Part shown: positions 9,730 to 21,967 of the stretch, piece by piece
How positions within the stretch are numbered: position 1 is the stretch's first letter
How the letters are laid out: each line of letters starts with the position of its first letter
Assembly (NCBI RefSeq): GCF_027213785.1
Contig: NZ_JAPWGO010000014.1
Coordinates: 1-64,000, forward strand
Source of the DNA: Limimaricola sp. G21655-S1
GTDB lineage: Bacteria > Pseudomonadota > Alphaproteobacteria > Rhodobacterales > Rhodobacteraceae
Length of the DNA stretch: 64,000 nucleotides
Reading direction: 5' to 3'
Notes under the pieces: generated by a model
Told to the model about the DNA's origin: nothing
The model's database searches: none
What the model saw: only the letters and a program-made list of their open reading frames with translations
Translations under genes and position numbers: made by a program

Positions 9730-9802
9730 GATGGGCTGTGCGCGCGTGCCGCAGCCCATCCACGCGCCAGAGCGGCATTTTCCCCGTTCCGGCGCGTGGA
9801 TG
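9730..9802 (+). promoter_or_regulatory. Two overlapping, mutually exclusive hairpins upstream of nuoG
   Basis: Hairpin A pairs GATGGGCTG (9730-9738) with CAGCCCATC (9752-9760). Hairpin B pairs CATCCACGCGCC (9757-9768) with GGCGCGTGGATG (9791-9802), perfect over 12 bp. They share the four bases 9757-9760, so full pairing of both cannot occur at once. They lie in the 191-bp gap between the DUF5333 gene and nuoG. The layout resembles an attenuator or a processing site, but there is no obvious U-tract. Confidence 0.55.
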
Positions 9803-9899
9803 CGTCTGGCATCGCCGGGCGAGCCGCGTTAGAACCCCCCTCGATCGCAGCCCCCGACCCGGAGGCATGCGTCCGACGCGAGGAAAGGGGCGGCCTGCC

Positions 9900-11924
9900 A
9901 TGTCCGATTTGCGCAAAGTCAGCATCGACGGAAAGGTCATCGAGGTGCCGGGGGCGATGACGCTCATCCAGGCCTGCGAGACCGCGGGGATCGAAATCCC
10001 CCGTTTCTGCTATCACGAGCGGCTGAGCATCGCCGGCAATTGCCGCATGTGTCTCGTCGAGGTCGTGGGCGGCCCGCCGAAGCCCGCCGCCTCCTGCGCC
10101 ATGCAGGTCAAGGATCTGCGGCCCGGGCCCGAGGGCGCGCCGCCGCAGGTCAAGACCAACTCGCCGATGGTCAAGAAGGCCCGCGAGGGGGTGATGGAGT
10201 TCCTGCTCATCAACCACCCGCTCGATTGCCCGATCTGCGACCAGGGCGGCGAGTGCGACCTGCAGGATCAGGCGATGGCCTATGGCGTCGACTTCTCGCG
10301 CTATCGCGAGCCCAAGCGCGCGACCGAGGATCTCGATCTCGGCCCGCTGGTCGAGACGCACATGACGCGCTGCATCTCCTGCACCCGCTGCGTGCGCTTC
10401 ACCACCGAGGTGGCCGGCATTTCCCAGATGGGCCAGACCGGGCGTGGCGAGGATGCGGAGATCACCTCCTATCTCGGCCAGACGCTCGATTCGAACCTGC
10501 AGGGCAACATCATCGACCTGTGCCCGGTGGGCGCGCTGGTCTCCAAGCCCTACGCCTTCAACGCCCGCCCCTGGGAGCTGACCAAGACCGAGACCATCGA
10601 CGTGATGGACGCGCTCGGCTCGTCGATCCGCGTGGACACCAAGGGCCGCAAGGTGATGCGCATCCTGCCGCGCAACCACGACGGCGTGAACGAGGAATGG
10701 CTGTCGGACAAGGCACGCTTCGTCTGGGACGGCCTCGCGCGCCAGCGTCTCGACACGCCCTATATCCGCGAGAACGGCAAGCTGCGGAAGGCCGACTGGC
10801 CAGAGGCGCTCGCCGCCGCCGCCGCCGCCATGAAGGGCCGCAAGGTCGCGGGTCTCGTCGGCGATCTCGCCCCGACCGAGGCTGCCTTCGCGCTCAAGCA
10901 GCTGATCGAGGGGCAGGGCGGTGTCGTCGAATGTCGCACCGACGGTGCCAAATTGCCTGCTGGCAATCGCTCGGCCTATGTCGGCACGGCCCGGATCGAG
11001 GATCTCGACACCGCGCGCCACATCATGCTGGTCGGCACCAACCCCGCCATCGAGGCGCCGGTTCTCAACGCCCGCATCCGCAAGGCCTGGCTCGCCGGGG
11101 CCAATGTCGGCCATGTCGGCGTGCCGGCGGACCTGACCTATGACGCGCATCATGCGGGTACGGGCCGCAAGGTGCTGTCCGACCTGCTCGGCCACGAGTT
11201 CGGCGCGGTGCTGGACGAGGCTTCGGTCGTCGTGGTGGGGCAGGGTGCCCTGACCGGTGCCGATGGCGAGGCGGTTCTCGCTCATGCCATGGAACTGGCC
11301 GCCCGCAGCAAGAGCAAGCTCCTGGTGCTGCATTCGGCCGCGAGCCGCGTCGGCGCGATGGATGTCGGCGCCACCACCGAGGGCGGCGTCGAGACCGCGC
11401 TCGAAAGCGCCGAGGTGATCTACAACATGGGCGCCGACGAGATCGCGCTGCCCTCGGGCGCCTTCGTGATCTATCAGGGCAGCCATGGCGATCGCGGTGC
11501 GCATCGCGCCGACCTGATCCTGCCCGCGGCGGCCTGGGTCGAGGAGCAAGGGCTCTTCGTCAACACCGAAGGCCGCCCGCAACTCGCGCTGCGCGCCGGC
11601 TTCGCGCCGGGCCAGGCCAAGGAGAACTGGGCGATCCTGCGCGCGCTTTCGGCCGAGCTGGGCGCGACCCAGCCCTGGAACAGTCTGGCGCAGCTGCGGC
11701 AGGCGCTGGTGGCGGCGCATCCGCATCTGGCGCGGATCGACGAGGTGGCCGAGAACGAATGGCAGCCCCTGGAGCTCGGCTCGATGGACGAGGCGCTCGG
11801 GGATTTCGAGAGCATCGTCGCCGAGCACTACCTGACCAACCCCATCGCCCGTGCCAGCGAGCTGATGGGCGAGCTTGCGGGCAATGCCCGCACCCGCCGG
11901 CAGCAGAAGATCGCGGCCGAGTGA
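9900..11924 (+). CDS. nuoG: NADH-quinone oxidoreductase subunit G
   Basis: 674 aa. The N-terminal ferredoxin-like region binds three clusters. The 2Fe-2S N1b ligands are Cys37, Cys48, Cys51 and Cys66. The 4Fe-4S N5 ligands are His106, Cys110, Cys113 and Cys119 ([14 protein letters not shown]). The 4Fe-4S N4 ligands are Cys158, Cys161 and Cys164 (CISCTRC) plus the Cys of DLCPVGAL. The remainder is the molybdopterin-oxidoreductase-like domain, which has lost its cofactor in complex I. Length is typical of the shorter alphaproteobacterial form. I chose the ATG at 9900 because the ferredoxin domain begins at once. Confidence 0.97.
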   Translation: MSDLRKVSIDGKVIEVPGAMTLIQACETAGIEIPRFCYHERLSIAGNCRMCLVEVVGGPPKPAASCAMQVKDLRPGPEGAPPQVKTNSPMVKKAREGVMEFLLINHPLDCPICDQGGECDLQDQAMAYGVDFSRYREPKRATEDLDLGPLVETHMTRCISCTRCVRFTTEVAGISQMGQTGRGEDAEITSYLGQTLDSNLQGNIIDLCPVGALVSKPYAFNARPWELTKTETIDVMDALGSSIRVDTKGRKVMRILPRNHDGVNEEWLSDKARFVWDGLARQRLDTPYIRENGKLRKADWPEALAAAAAAMKGRKVAGLVGDLAPTEAAFALKQLIEGQGGVVECRTDGAKLPAGNRSAYVGTARIEDLDTARHIMLVGTNPAIEAPVLNARIRKAWLAGANVGHVGVPADLTYDAHHAGTGRKVLSDLLGHEFGAVLDEASVVVVGQGALTGADGEAVLAHAMELAARSKSKLLVLHSAASRVGAMDVGATTEGGVETALESAEVIYNMGADEIALPSGAFVIYQGSHGDRGAHRADLILPAAAWVEEQGLFVNTEGRPQLALRAGFAPGQAKENWAILRALSAELGATQPWNSLAQLRQALVAAHPHLARIDEVAENEWQPLELGSMDEALGDFESIVAEHYLTNPIARASELMGELAGNARTRRQQKIAAE

Positions 11925-11926
11925 GG

Positions 11927-12322
11927 ATGCGGGCCGCTCTCCTCCTGCCCTTGGCGGCCCTGGTGGCCGGCTGCGCCGAGGCGGATGCCGCGGCGGGGCG
12001 GGGGGAGCGCGGCGCGCCGCGGCATGACGGCGTCGAGACGCGGCTGCTCGACGGCGATCTCGTGAACTTCCACGTCGCGATGAGCGGCGGCGCCAAAGCC
12101 GAGGACGTGATCGCCTATGCGGAATGCGCGGCGGCGCAATATGCGCTGATCCGGGGCTATGGATTTGCCCGTCATGTCCGCACCCAACTCGATGAATCGG
12201 CTGGAAACTGGCGCGCCGATGCTGTTTACACCATCTCGCCGGCCCTGCCTGAGGGGCTGCGCACGATCGATGCCGAAGTCACCGTCCAGAACTGCGGACT
12301 GAACGGCATCCCGACGGTCTGA
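11927..12322 (+). CDS. Small predicted lipoprotein between nuoG and nuoH
   Basis: 131 aa, starting two bases after the nuoG stop. The N-terminus is a lipoprotein signal with the lipobox ending VAGC (Cys near residue 16), then a short charged linker. The mature domain (about 38-131) has two cysteines: [22 protein letters not shown] and, near the C-terminus, [13 protein letters not shown] do not recognise a family. Like the lipoprotein at 5017 it has a paired-Cys arrangement, but the sequences are not obviously related. It probably has a periplasmic role associated with complex I; this rests on context. Confidence 0.7.
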   Translation: MRAALLLPLAALVAGCAEADAAAGRGERGAPRHDGVETRLLDGDLVNFHVAMSGGAKAEDVIAYAECAAAQYALIRGYGFARHVRTQLDESAGNWRADAVYTISPALPEGLRTIDAEVTVQNCGLNGIPTV

Positions 12323-12332
12323 GGGAAGCACC

Positions 12333-13373
12333 ATGGTCGAATTCTTCACCGAAACCAGCATCGGAGCCGTGCTGCTGATCCTCGGTCAGTCTCTGCTGCT
12401 GATCGTGCCGCTCCTTGTGGCGCTGGCGTTCCTGCTGCTGGTCGACCGCAAGGTCTGGGCCGCGGTGCAGATGCGCAAGGGGCCCAACGTTGTCGGCCCC
12501 TTCGGCTTGCTGCAAAGCTTCGCCGACTTCCTGAAATACATCGTCAAGGAGGTGGTCGTGCCCGCCGGCGCCGACCGCTCGGTGTTCTTCCTGGCGCCGA
12601 TGATCTCCTTCGTGATGGCGGTGATCGCCTGGGCGGTGATCCCCTTCGCCGATGGTTGGGTGCTGGCCGATCTCAACGTGGCGCTGCTCTACGTCTTCGC
12701 CGTCTCCTCGCTCGAGGTCTACGGCGTGATCATGGGCGGCTGGGCCTCGAACTCGAAATACCCGTTCCTCGGCTCGCTGCGCTCGGCCGCGCAGATGATC
12801 TCCTACGAGGTCTCGATCGGTCTGATCATCGTCGGCATCATCATCTCGACGGGGAGCCTGAACTTCGGTGCCATCGTGGCGGCGCAGGACGGCGATTTCG
12901 GCCTGTTCAACTGGTACTGGCTGCCGCATTTCCCGATGCTGTTCCTGTTCCTGATCTCGGCCATGGCCGAGACCAACCGCCCGCCCTTCGACCTGCCCGA
13001 AGCCGAATCCGAGCTCGTCGCCGGCTACCAGGTCGAGTATTCCTCGACGCCGTTCCTGCTGTTCATGATCGGTGAATACGTCGCGATCGTGCTGATGTGC
13101 GCGCTGGTGTCGCTGATGTTCTTCGGCGGTTGGCTGTCGCCGATCCCCGGCCTGCCCGACGGCGTGCTGTGGATGGTCCTCAAGATGTTCTTCGTCTTCT
13201 TCATCTTCGCGATGGTGAAGGCGATCACCCCGCGCTACCGCTACGACCAGCTGATGCGTCTGGGCTGGAAGGTGTTCCTGCCGCTGTCGCTCGCCTGGGT
13301 CGTGATCGTGGCCTTCCTCGCGAAATTCGAGGTCCTTGGCGGGTTCTGGGCCCGCTGGACCCTGGGAGTCTGA
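12333..13373 (+). CDS. nuoH: NADH-quinone oxidoreductase subunit H
   Basis: 346 aa with about eight membrane helices. It is the subunit that joins the two arms and lines the quinone channel. Signatures visible are [35 protein letters not shown] (about 30-65), the conserved acidic loop [29 protein letters not shown] (about 209-237) and [15 protein letters not shown] (about 304-318). No break is seen. It lies ten bases after the lipoprotein gene and two bases before nuoI. Confidence 0.98.
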   Translation: MVEFFTETSIGAVLLILGQSLLLIVPLLVALAFLLLVDRKVWAAVQMRKGPNVVGPFGLLQSFADFLKYIVKEVVVPAGADRSVFFLAPMISFVMAVIAWAVIPFADGWVLADLNVALLYVFAVSSLEVYGVIMGGWASNSKYPFLGSLRSAAQMISYEVSIGLIIVGIIISTGSLNFGAIVAAQDGDFGLFNWYWLPHFPMLFLFLISAMAETNRPPFDLPEAESELVAGYQVEYSSTPFLLFMIGEYVAIVLMCALVSLMFFGGWLSPIPGLPDGVLWMVLKMFFVFFIFAMVKAITPRYRYDQLMRLGWKVFLPLSLAWVVIVAFLAKFEVLGGFWARWTLGV

Positions 13374-13375
13374 GC

Positions 13376-13870
13376 ATGACGCAGATCGACTACACCCGCA
13401 CCGCCAAGTATTTCCTGCTCCAGGATTTCGCCAAGGGCATGAAGCTGGGGCTGAAGTACTTCTTCGGCTCCAAGGCGACCGTGAACTACCCGCACGAGAA
13501 GGGCCCGCTCTCGGCCCGCTTCCGGGGCGAACACGCGCTGCGCCGCTATCCCAGCGGGGAAGAGCGCTGCATCGCCTGCAAGCTGTGCGAGGCGGTCTGC
13601 CCGGCGCAGGCGATCACCATCGATGCCGAACCGCGCGAGGACGGCTCGCGCCGCACCACGCGCTACGACATCGACATGACCAAGTGCATCTATTGCGGCT
13701 TCTGCCAGGAGGCCTGCCCGGTCGACGCGATCGTCGAGGGGCCGAACTTCGAATACTCGACCGAGACCCGCGAGGAGCTCTACTACGACAAGGAGAAGCT
13801 GCTGGCGAATGGCGACCGTTGGGAAGCCGAGATCGCCCGCAACCTCGAGCTCGACGCGCCGTACCGCTGA
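13376..13870 (+). CDS. nuoI: NADH-quinone oxidoreductase subunit I
   Basis: 164 aa. The 23-kDa subunit has two 4Fe-4S clusters (N6a, N6b) with ligands Cys65, Cys68, Cys71 and Cys75 ([12 protein letters not shown]) and Cys104, Cys107, Cys110 and Cys114 ([12 protein letters not shown]). It passes electrons to NuoB. The N-terminal amphipathic helices (about 7-32) anchor it to the membrane arm. The start lies two bases after the nuoH stop. Confidence 0.98.
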   Translation: MTQIDYTRTAKYFLLQDFAKGMKLGLKYFFGSKATVNYPHEKGPLSARFRGEHALRRYPSGEERCIACKLCEAVCPAQAITIDAEPREDGSRRTTRYDIDMTKCIYCGFCQEACPVDAIVEGPNFEYSTETREELYYDKEKLLANGDRWEAEIARNLELDAPYR

Positions 13871-13880
13871 GGACCACGCC

Positions 13881-14291
13881 GTGACCGATCAGAACCCCTT
13901 CGCGCAGATGATGAAGATGGGCCAGGACTGGGCCCGTCGGATGAATCCCGCGCTCGAGAGCTTCACGCCGAAGGGCTTCGAGCAGCTCTGGCCGACCATG
14001 CCCAAGGAGATGATGGAGGCGTTCATGGGGCGCACCCTCAACCCCGAAGGGCTCGACGCCAAGACCCGGCTGCTGCTGACGCTGACCGGTCTGACCATCC
14101 TCGGCGCCCAGGCCGAGGCCCAGATCCGTCTCACCGTGCGCCACGCGCGGGAGGCGGGCGCCACGAAACAGGAGATCGCCGAGACCATCGCCCAGGCGGG
14201 GATGTTCGGCGGCGTGCCCGCGATGACCAAGGCGATGGAGCTCGCCACCGAGGTCATGGACGAGGACACCGGAAAGGACACCGCACGATGA
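13881..14291 (+). CDS. Carboxymuconolactone decarboxylase-like protein in nuo operon
   Basis: 136 aa from a GTG start. The all-helical CMD/AhpD fold is suggested by [61 protein letters not shown]. The protein has no cysteine, so it lacks the CxxC redox pair of AhpD peroxidases and is unlikely to be one. The decarboxylase role of the family name is also unproven here. It ends with an ATGA overlap into nuoJ, so it is translationally coupled to complex I synthesis. Its role there is unknown. Confidence 0.75.
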   Translation: MTDQNPFAQMMKMGQDWARRMNPALESFTPKGFEQLWPTMPKEMMEAFMGRTLNPEGLDAKTRLLLTLTGLTILGAQAEAQIRLTVRHAREAGATKQEIAETIAQAGMFGGVPAMTKAMELATEVMDEDTGKDTAR

Positions 14292-14896
14292 CCGCCGCCG
14301 CCATCATCTTCTACCTCTTCGCGCTGTCGACCATCGTCGGCGGGCTGTTCACCGTGATCGCCCGCAACCCGGTGCATTCGGTGCTGTGGCTGATCCTCGC
14401 CTTCCTGAGCTCGGCCGGGCTGTTCATCCTGGTCGGCGCCGAGTTCGTGGCGCTGCTGCTGGTCATCGTCTATGTCGGCGCCGTCGCGGTGCTGTTCCTC
14501 TTCGTGGTGATGATGCTCGACGTCGATTTCGCCGAGCTGAAGGCGGAGATGGCGAAATACATGCCGCTGGCGCTGCTGATCGGCGTCATCCTCCTGATGC
14601 AGCTGGCCCTGGCCTTCGGCGTCTGGGACTACTCCGAGGGCTATGACGAGCGCCTCGCCGCGCCCTTCGTCTTCGACGTCGAGAACACGCAGCTTCTCGG
14701 CCTGCTGATCTACGATCGCTACATCCTGCTGTTCCAGCTCGCGGGTCTCGTGCTGCTGGTGGCGATGATCGGCGCGATCGTGCTGACGATGCGGCACCGC
14801 AAGGACGTGAAGCGGCAGGACATCCTGGCGCAGATGTATCGCGATCCGGCCAAGACGCTGGAACTCAAGGACGTGAAGCCCGGCCAGGGCCTCTGA
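14288..14896 (+). CDS. nuoJ: NADH-quinone oxidoreductase subunit J
   Basis: 202 aa with five membrane helices. The conserved third helix region [23 protein letters not shown] (about 60-82) contains the pi-bulge segment that couples the quinone site to the proton channels. The C-terminal tail ([22 protein letters not shown]) is cytoplasmic and longer than the membrane core. The start codon overlaps the previous stop (ATGA). Confidence 0.97.
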   Translation: MTAAAIIFYLFALSTIVGGLFTVIARNPVHSVLWLILAFLSSAGLFILVGAEFVALLLVIVYVGAVAVLFLFVVMMLDVDFAELKAEMAKYMPLALLIGVILLMQLALAFGVWDYSEGYDERLAAPFVFDVENTQLLGLLIYDRYILLFQLAGLVLLVAMIGAIVLTMRHRKDVKRQDILAQMYRDPAKTLELKDVKPGQGL

Positions 14897-14932
14897 TAGA
14901 CCGCGAACGGGCCAAAGCCCGGAGGGACACTG

Positions 14933-15262
14933 ATGGACGCTTATCTCGCTGAAGCCCCGATAGGGCTCGAACATTATCTCACCGTCGCGGCGGCGCTGTT
15001 CGTCATCGGCATCTTCGGGCTGTTCCTGAACCGCAAGAACGTCATCATCATCCTGATGTCGATCGAGCTGATGCTGCTCGCGGTGAACATCAACTTCGTC
15101 GCCTTCTCGGCCTATCTGGGCGATCTGGTCGGTCAGGTCTTCACGCTCTTCGTGCTGACCGTCGCGGCCGCCGAGGCGGCGATCGGCCTCGCCATTCTGG
15201 TCTGCTTCTTCCGGATCCGCGGCACCATCGACGTCGAAGACGTCAACGTGATGAAAGGCTGA
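14933..15262 (+). CDS. nuoK: NADH-quinone oxidoreductase subunit K
   Basis: 109 aa with three membrane helices. The membrane-embedded glutamates of the family are in [14 protein letters not shown] and [12 protein letters not shown]. Most NuoK start near [11 protein letters not shown]; here an upstream ATG with GGAGGG at ideal spacing adds about nine residues (MDAYLAEAP). I keep the longer form because no ATG or GTG sits at the shorter position. It is an antiporter-like proton-channel subunit. Confidence 0.96.
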   Translation: MDAYLAEAPIGLEHYLTVAAALFVIGIFGLFLNRKNVIIILMSIELMLLAVNINFVAFSAYLGDLVGQVFTLFVLTVAAAEAAIGLAILVCFFRIRGTIDVEDVNVMKG

Positions 15263-15269
15263 GGGGCGC

Positions 15270-17414
15270 ATGGAAACGATCATCCTCTTCGCGCCCCTCG
15301 TCGGCGCACTGATCGCGGGCTTCGGCTGGCGGCTGATCTCCGAGGCGGGCGCGCAATGGGTCGCCACCTCGCTGGTCGGCCTGTCCTGCCTGCTGTCGTG
15401 GATCGTGTTCCTCGGCCATGACGGCCAGATGGAGCAGATCCAGATCCTGCGCTGGATCGAGAGCGGCTCGCTCTCGACCGACTGGGCGATCCGGCTCGAC
15501 CGTCTGACCGCGATCATGCTGATCGTGATCAACACGGTCTCGTTCCTCGTGCACCTCTACAGCTTCGGCTACATGGCGCATGACGAGAACTTCCGCCCGG
15601 GCGAAAGCTACCGGCCGCGCTTCTTCGCCTATCTCTCCTTCTTCACCTTCGCGATGCTCGCGCTGGTAACCGCCGACAACCTCGTTCAGATGTTCTTCGG
15701 CTGGGAAGGCGTCGGCGTCGCCTCCTACCTGCTGATCGGCTTCTACTACCGCAAGCCTTCGGCCAACGCCGCCGCGATGAAGGCCTTCATCGTCAACCGC
15801 GTCGGCGATTTCGGCTTCGCGCTCGGCATCTTCGCGCTGTTCTTCCTCGCGGACTCGATCAACTTCTCCGACATCTTCGCCGCGGCGCCGGTGATGGCGC
15901 GGATGGAGCTCGAATTCCTCGGCCTCGAGTTCCGGGCACTCGAGATCGTCTCGCTGCTGCTGTTCATCGGCGCGATGGGCAAGTCGGCGCAGCTGCTGCT
16001 CCACACCTGGCTCCCCGACGCGATGGAAGGCCCGACCCCGGTCTCGGCGCTGATCCATGCCGCGACCATGGTGACGGCGGGCGTGTTCCTGGTCTGCCGG
16101 ATGTCGCCGATCCTCGAATTCGCGCCCGACGCCAAGGCGATCATCGTCTTCATCGGCGCCACCACCGCCTTCTTCGCCGCGACCGTGGGTCTGGTGCAGA
16201 ACGACATCAAGCGCGTGATCGCCTATTCGACCTGTTCGCAGCTGGGCTACATGTTCGTGGCGGCCGGTTCGGGCGTCTACTCGGTGGCGATGTTCCACCT
16301 CTTCACCCACGCCTTCTTCAAGGCGCTGCTGTTCCTCGGGGCCGGCTCGGTCATCCATGCGATGCATCACGAGCAGGACATGCGGAACTATGGAGGTCTG
16401 CGGAAGAAGATCCCCTATACCTTCTGGGCGATGATGATCGGCACGCTGGCGATCACCGGCGTCGGCATTCCGCTGACCCATATCGGCTTCGCGGGCTTCC
16501 TGTCGAAGGACGCGATCATCGAAAGCGCCTATGCCGGTGCCACGCCCTATGCCTTCTGGCTGCTGGTGGTCGCCGCCGCGATGACGAGCTTCTATTCCTG
16601 GCGGCTCATCTTCATGACCTTCTTCGGCAAGCCGCGCGGCGATCATCACACGCATGACCATGCGCATGAGAGCCCCGGCACGATGCTGGTGCCGCTGGGC
16701 GTGCTGTCGCTCGGGGCGGTCCTCGCCGGCATGCTGTGGTACGCGCCCTTCTTCGGCGATCACGCCCGGGTCTCGCAGTATTTCGGCATTCCGTCGGCCC
16801 ATGCCGAGGCCGGTGACGGCCACGGCGAGGGCGTCGTCGCCGCGACCGACGAGCTGGCCGAGGGCGATCTCGAGCACGCTGTCGAGGCGGTGGCCGAGGA
16901 CGATGCGGGCCACGCCGTCGAGGCCGATGGTCATGGCGCCGTCGCCACGATCGCGGCGCCGGGGCAGGGGGCGATCTACATGGCGCCCGACAACCATGTC
17001 CTCGACGACGCGCACCACGCGCCGGCCTGGGTCAAGGTCAGCCCCTTCGTCGCCATGCTGCTTGGCCTGAGCCTCGCCTGGCTGATGTATATCCGCCGTC
17101 CGGAGCTGCCCGCGCAGCTCGCGGCGAACCAGCGGCCGCTCTACAACTTCCTGCTCAACAAGTGGTACTTCGACGAGCTTTACGACTTCGTCTTCGTTCG
17201 GCCCGCGCAGGCCATCGGCCGGTTCTTCTGGACCAAGGGCGACGGCAGCGTCATCGACGGCGGCATCAACGGCGTGGCGATGGGCATCGTGCCCTTCTTC
17301 ACCCGCCTCGCTGGCCGCGCGCAGAACGGATACGTCTTTACCTACGCCTTCGCGATGGTTCTGGGCCTGGCCCTGATCCTGACCTGGATGACCTTGGCCG
17401 GGGGGGCCGAATAA
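15270..17414 (+). CDS. nuoL: NADH-quinone oxidoreductase subunit L
   Basis: 714 aa. This is the distal Mrp-antiporter-like proton pump, with about 14-16 membrane helices and the long lateral helix near the C-terminus. The core motifs [19 protein letters not shown] (about 143-161), [27 protein letters not shown] (about 244-270) and [41 protein letters not shown] are intact. It exceeds E. coli NuoL by about 100 aa, mainly through a His-rich stretch near residues 458-467 and an acidic/His insert at about 510-585. Confidence 0.97.
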   Translation: METIILFAPLVGALIAGFGWRLISEAGAQWVATSLVGLSCLLSWIVFLGHDGQMEQIQILRWIESGSLSTDWAIRLDRLTAIMLIVINTVSFLVHLYSFGYMAHDENFRPGESYRPRFFAYLSFFTFAMLALVTADNLVQMFFGWEGVGVASYLLIGFYYRKPSANAAAMKAFIVNRVGDFGFALGIFALFFLADSINFSDIFAAAPVMARMELEFLGLEFRALEIVSLLLFIGAMGKSAQLLLHTWLPDAMEGPTPVSALIHAATMVTAGVFLVCRMSPILEFAPDAKAIIVFIGATTAFFAATVGLVQNDIKRVIAYSTCSQLGYMFVAAGSGVYSVAMFHLFTHAFFKALLFLGAGSVIHAMHHEQDMRNYGGLRKKIPYTFWAMMIGTLAITGVGIPLTHIGFAGFLSKDAIIESAYAGATPYAFWLLVVAAAMTSFYSWRLIFMTFFGKPRGDHHTHDHAHESPGTMLVPLGVLSLGAVLAGMLWYAPFFGDHARVSQYFGIPSAHAEAGDGHGEGVVAATDELAEGDLEHAVEAVAEDDAGHAVEADGHGAVATIAAPGQGAIYMAPDNHVLDDAHHAPAWVKVSPFVAMLLGLSLAWLMYIRRPELPAQLAANQRPLYNFLLNKWYFDELYDFVFVRPAQAIGRFFWTKGDGSVIDGGINGVAMGIVPFFTRLAGRAQNGYVFTYAFAMVLGLALILTWMTLAGGAE

Positions 17415-17417
17415 CAG

Positions 17418-18983
<1,566 letters not shown>

Positions 18984-18995
18984 GGACCAGGACAC

Positions 18996-20429
18996 ATGTT
19001 CTCACTCGATCTCCAGACCGTCCTGCCCGAGGTGATCCTCTCGGTCTATGCGATGGTCGCGCTCATGGCGGGCGTCTACACCACCAAGGACAAGTCCGCC
19101 GGTCTCCTGATCTGGGCGACCGCGGCGATGTTCGCGCTCGTCGCGTTCCTGATCGCCACCCGCGAGGGCACCGACCCGGCCTTCTTCGGCAGCTTCGTCG
19201 ATGACGGCTTCGCCCGCTTCTCCAAGGTGACGATCCTGCTCTCGGCCGCCGTGGTGCTGGTGATGAGCCAGGAATACCTGGCGCGTCGCAACCTGCTGCG
19301 GTTCGAGTACCCGGTGCTCGTGGCCCTCGCCGTGGTCGGCATGATGGTGATGGTTTCTGCGGGCGACCTGATGGTGCTCTACATGGGCATCGAGCTGCAG
19401 TCGCTCGCCATGTATGTGGTGGCTTCGCTGCGCCGTGACAGCGAGAAATCGACCGAGGCCGGCCTCAAATACTTCGTGCTGGGCGCGCTCAGCTCGGGCC
19501 TGATGCTCTACGGCGCCTCGCTGGTCTACGGCTTCGCCGGCACCACCCAGTTCGAGGGCATCTTCCTGGCGACCGCCGTGGACGTGCCGCTCGGCCTGAT
19601 CTTCGGCCTCGTCTTCCTGCTGGTGGGTTTCGCCTTCAAGGTCTCGGCCGCGCCGTTCCACATGTGGACCCCCGACGTCTACGAGGGCGCGCCGACCCCC
19701 GTGACCGCCTTCATGGCGACCGCGCCCAAGATGGCCGCCATCGCGCTCTTCGCCCGGGTCGTCTTCGACGGCTTCGGCGGCGTGGTCGGCGACTGGCAGC
19801 AGATCGTGGCCTTCCTGTCGGTGGTCTCGGTGTTCTGGGGCGGCGTCGCCGCGATCGGTCAGACCAACATCAAGCGCCTGATGGCCTATTCTTCGATTGC
19901 TCATATGGGCTTCGCGCTGATGGGTCTCGCCTCGGGCACCGCCTTCGGCGTGCAGGCGATGCTGATCTACATGGCGATCTACGTCACCATGAACATCGGC
20001 ACCTTCGCCTTCATCCTGTCGATGGAGCGCGACGGCCGCCCGGTGACCGATATCGGCGCCCTGCACATGTATTCGCGCTACGCGCCGATGCGCGCGCTGG
20101 CGATGCTGGTGCTGCTGTTCAGCCTTGCCGGCGTGCCGCCGATGGTCGGCTTCTTCGGCAAGCTCTACGTGCTGCGCGCGGCCTATGAGGGCGGGCTGAC
20201 CTGGCTCGCGGTGCTCGGCGTGATCGCCTCGGTGATCGGTGCCTTCTACTACCTGCGCATCGTCTACTACATGTATTTCGGCGAAGAGCGCGAAGCGCTC
20301 GACACCGGCACCTCGCCGCTGCTCTGGGGCGTTCTCATGGCCTCTGCCGCCGTGATGGTGTTCGGCGTCATCAACCTCTTCGGCATCGAGCCCCTGGCCG
20401 CTGCCGCGGCGGCGACCCTTGTCAACTGA
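18996..20429 (+). CDS. nuoN: NADH-quinone oxidoreductase subunit N
   Basis: 477 aa antiporter-like subunit, the last complex I gene. Signatures are [51 protein letters not shown] and [31 protein letters not shown]. The C-terminal 11 bases overlap the probable TTG start of birA. All 14 complex I genes are therefore present and intact between 2156 and 20429. Confidence 0.98.
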   Translation: MFSLDLQTVLPEVILSVYAMVALMAGVYTTKDKSAGLLIWATAAMFALVAFLIATREGTDPAFFGSFVDDGFARFSKVTILLSAAVVLVMSQEYLARRNLLRFEYPVLVALAVVGMMVMVSAGDLMVLYMGIELQSLAMYVVASLRRDSEKSTEAGLKYFVLGALSSGLMLYGASLVYGFAGTTQFEGIFLATAVDVPLGLIFGLVFLLVGFAFKVSAAPFHMWTPDVYEGAPTPVTAFMATAPKMAAIALFARVVFDGFGGVVGDWQQIVAFLSVVSVFWGGVAAIGQTNIKRLMAYSSIAHMGFALMGLASGTAFGVQAMLIYMAIYVTMNIGTFAFILSMERDGRPVTDIGALHMYSRYAPMRALAMLVLLFSLAGVPPMVGFFGKLYVLRAAYEGGLTWLAVLGVIASVIGAFYYLRIVYYMYFGEEREALDTGTSPLLWGVLMASAAVMVFGVINLFGIEPLAAAAAATLVN

Positions 20430-21183
20430 CGCCACATCCCGCGGGCTCTGGCCCGAGGGGTGGGAACGGGTCGTGCTCGACACCGTCGACAGCACCATGG
20501 CCGAGGCCGCGCGACGCGCGGCCTCTGGCCTTGCCGGACCCACCTGGATCATGGCGCATGAGCAGACCTCGGGCCGTGGCCGCCGTGGCCGCGACTGGTC
20601 GAGCCAGCCCGGCAACCTTGCCGCGACGCTGGTCTACAAGCCCGAGGCCACGCCCGCCGAGGCCGCGCGCCGCAGCTTCCTCGCCGCGGTGGCGCTGTTC
20701 GAGGCGCTGGCGATCCATGTCGACCGGACCCGTCTGTCGCTCAAATGGCCCAACGACGTGCTGCTCGACGGCGGCAAGGTGGCCGGCATCCTGCTGGAAA
20801 GCGCCGGACAGGGGCCCTATGTCGACTGGCTCGCCATCGGCGTCGGGGTGAATCTCGCCTCGCGCCCGGCGGGGCTGCGCGACGCGGCCTTTCCGCCCGT
20901 CGCGGTCGCCGATGACGGCGGGCCGCTGGTCGATCCGGAAGAGTTCCTGACCCACCTCGCCGATGCCTTCGCCACCGAGGAGGGCAAGCTCGACGCCTTC
21001 GGTTTCGGGCGGATCCGCGAGGACTGGCTGCGCCACGCGGCACGGCTGGGCGAGGTGATCACCGCGCGCACCGGGGCCGACGAGATCACCGGCGTGTTCG
21101 AGAATGTGGACGAAGCCGGCAACCTGATGCTCAGGACGCCCAAGGGCCTGCGCGCGATCAGCGCCGCCGACGTGTTTTTCTGA
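20419..21183 (+). CDS. birA: Biotin--[acetyl-CoA-carboxylase] ligase
   Basis: 254 aa. The biotinyl-AMP site is seen in [14 protein letters not shown] (about 50-63), and [19 protein letters not shown] (about 109-127) holds the conserved Lys of biotin ligases. There is no N-terminal helix-turn-helix, so it is a ligase only and not a bio-operon repressor. The N-terminus runs directly into the ligase domain and the only suitable start is TTG at 20419, overlapping nuoN by 11 bp. No in-frame ATG or GTG occurs before the [10 protein letters not shown] motif. The gene is the first of birA-coaX-rnj. Confidence 0.9.
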   Translation: MSTDATSRGLWPEGWERVVLDTVDSTMAEAARRAASGLAGPTWIMAHEQTSGRGRRGRDWSSQPGNLAATLVYKPEATPAEAARRSFLAAVALFEALAIHVDRTRLSLKWPNDVLLDGGKVAGILLESAGQGPYVDWLAIGVGVNLASRPAGLRDAAFPPVAVADDGGPLVDPEEFLTHLADAFATEEGKLDAFGFGRIREDWLRHAARLGEVITARTGADEITGVFENVDEAGNLMLRTPKGLRAISAADVFF

Positions 21184-21193
21184 AGGTCCCGAG

Positions 21194-21967
21194 ATGCTAC
21201 TCGCCATCGATTGCGGCAACACCAACACCGTGTTCTCGATCTGGAACGGCACCGAGTTCCTCGCCACCTGGCGCACCTCGACCGAGTGGCAGCGCACGGC
21301 GGACCAGTATTTCGTCTGGCTCTCGACGCTGATGAAGATGCGCGGCATCGAGGCCGAGATCGACGAGATGATCATCTCGTCGACCGTCCCGCGCGTGGTG
21401 TTCAACCTGCGGGTCCTGGGCGACCGCTACTTCAACTGCCGCCCGCTCGTGGTCGGCAAGCCCGACTGCCGCCTGCCGGTGGCACCGCGCGTCGACGCGG
21501 GCACCCAGGTCGGCCCCGACCGGCTGGTGAACACGGTGGGCGCCTGGGACCGGCATGGCGGCGATATCGTCGTGGTGGATTTCGGCACGGCGACCACCTT
21601 CGACGTGGTGGACACCGACGGCGCCTATGTCGGGGGCGTCATCTCGCCCGGCGTGAACCTGAGCCTCGAGGCGCTGCACCAGGCGGCGGCGGCGCTGCCG
21701 CATGTCGATGTGAGCAAGCCCGAGAAGGTCATCGGCACCAACACGGTCGCCTGCATGCAGTCGGGCATCTTCTGGGGCTATGTCGGCCTCGTACGCGGCA
21801 TATGCGACCGCATCCGGGCGGAGCGCGACCGTCCGATGCGGATCATCGGAACCGGGGGGCTTGCGCCTCTCTTCGCGCAGGGCGACATGCTCTTCGACGA
21901 TATCGAAGACGATTTGACGATGCACGGGCTGACCGTCATCCACAGCTACAACAAGGAGACCGCATGA
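21194..21967 (+). CDS. coaX: Type III pantothenate kinase
   Basis: 257 aa. It catalyses the first step of CoA synthesis, phosphorylation of pantothenate. ASKHA-fold motifs are visible: LLAIDCGNTNTVFSIWNG (phosphate-1, residues 2-19), GPDRLVNTVGAW near residue 108 and VVDFGTATTFDVVDTDGAYVGGVISPGVNLS (phosphate-2). RBS AGGTCCCGAG precedes the ATG. Its stop overlaps the RNase J start (ATGA). Clustering with birA and rnj after nuo is common in alphaproteobacteria. Confidence 0.96.
   Translation: MLLAIDCGNTNTVFSIWNGTEFLATWRTSTEWQRTADQYFVWLSTLMKMRGIEAEIDEMIISSTVPRVVFNLRVLGDRYFNCRPLVVGKPDCRLPVAPRVDAGTQVGPDRLVNTVGAWDRHGGDIVVVDFGTATTFDVVDTDGAYVGGVISPGVNLSLEALHQAAAALPHVDVSKPEKVIGTNTVACMQSGIFWGYVGLVRGICDRIRAERDRPMRIIGTGGLAPLFAQGDMLFDDIEDDLTMHGLTVIHSYNKETA

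Noticed and set aside
9645-11828. 727-codon minus-strand frame opposite nuoG
   Set aside because: Mirror of an intact nuoG; composition typical of a shadow frame.
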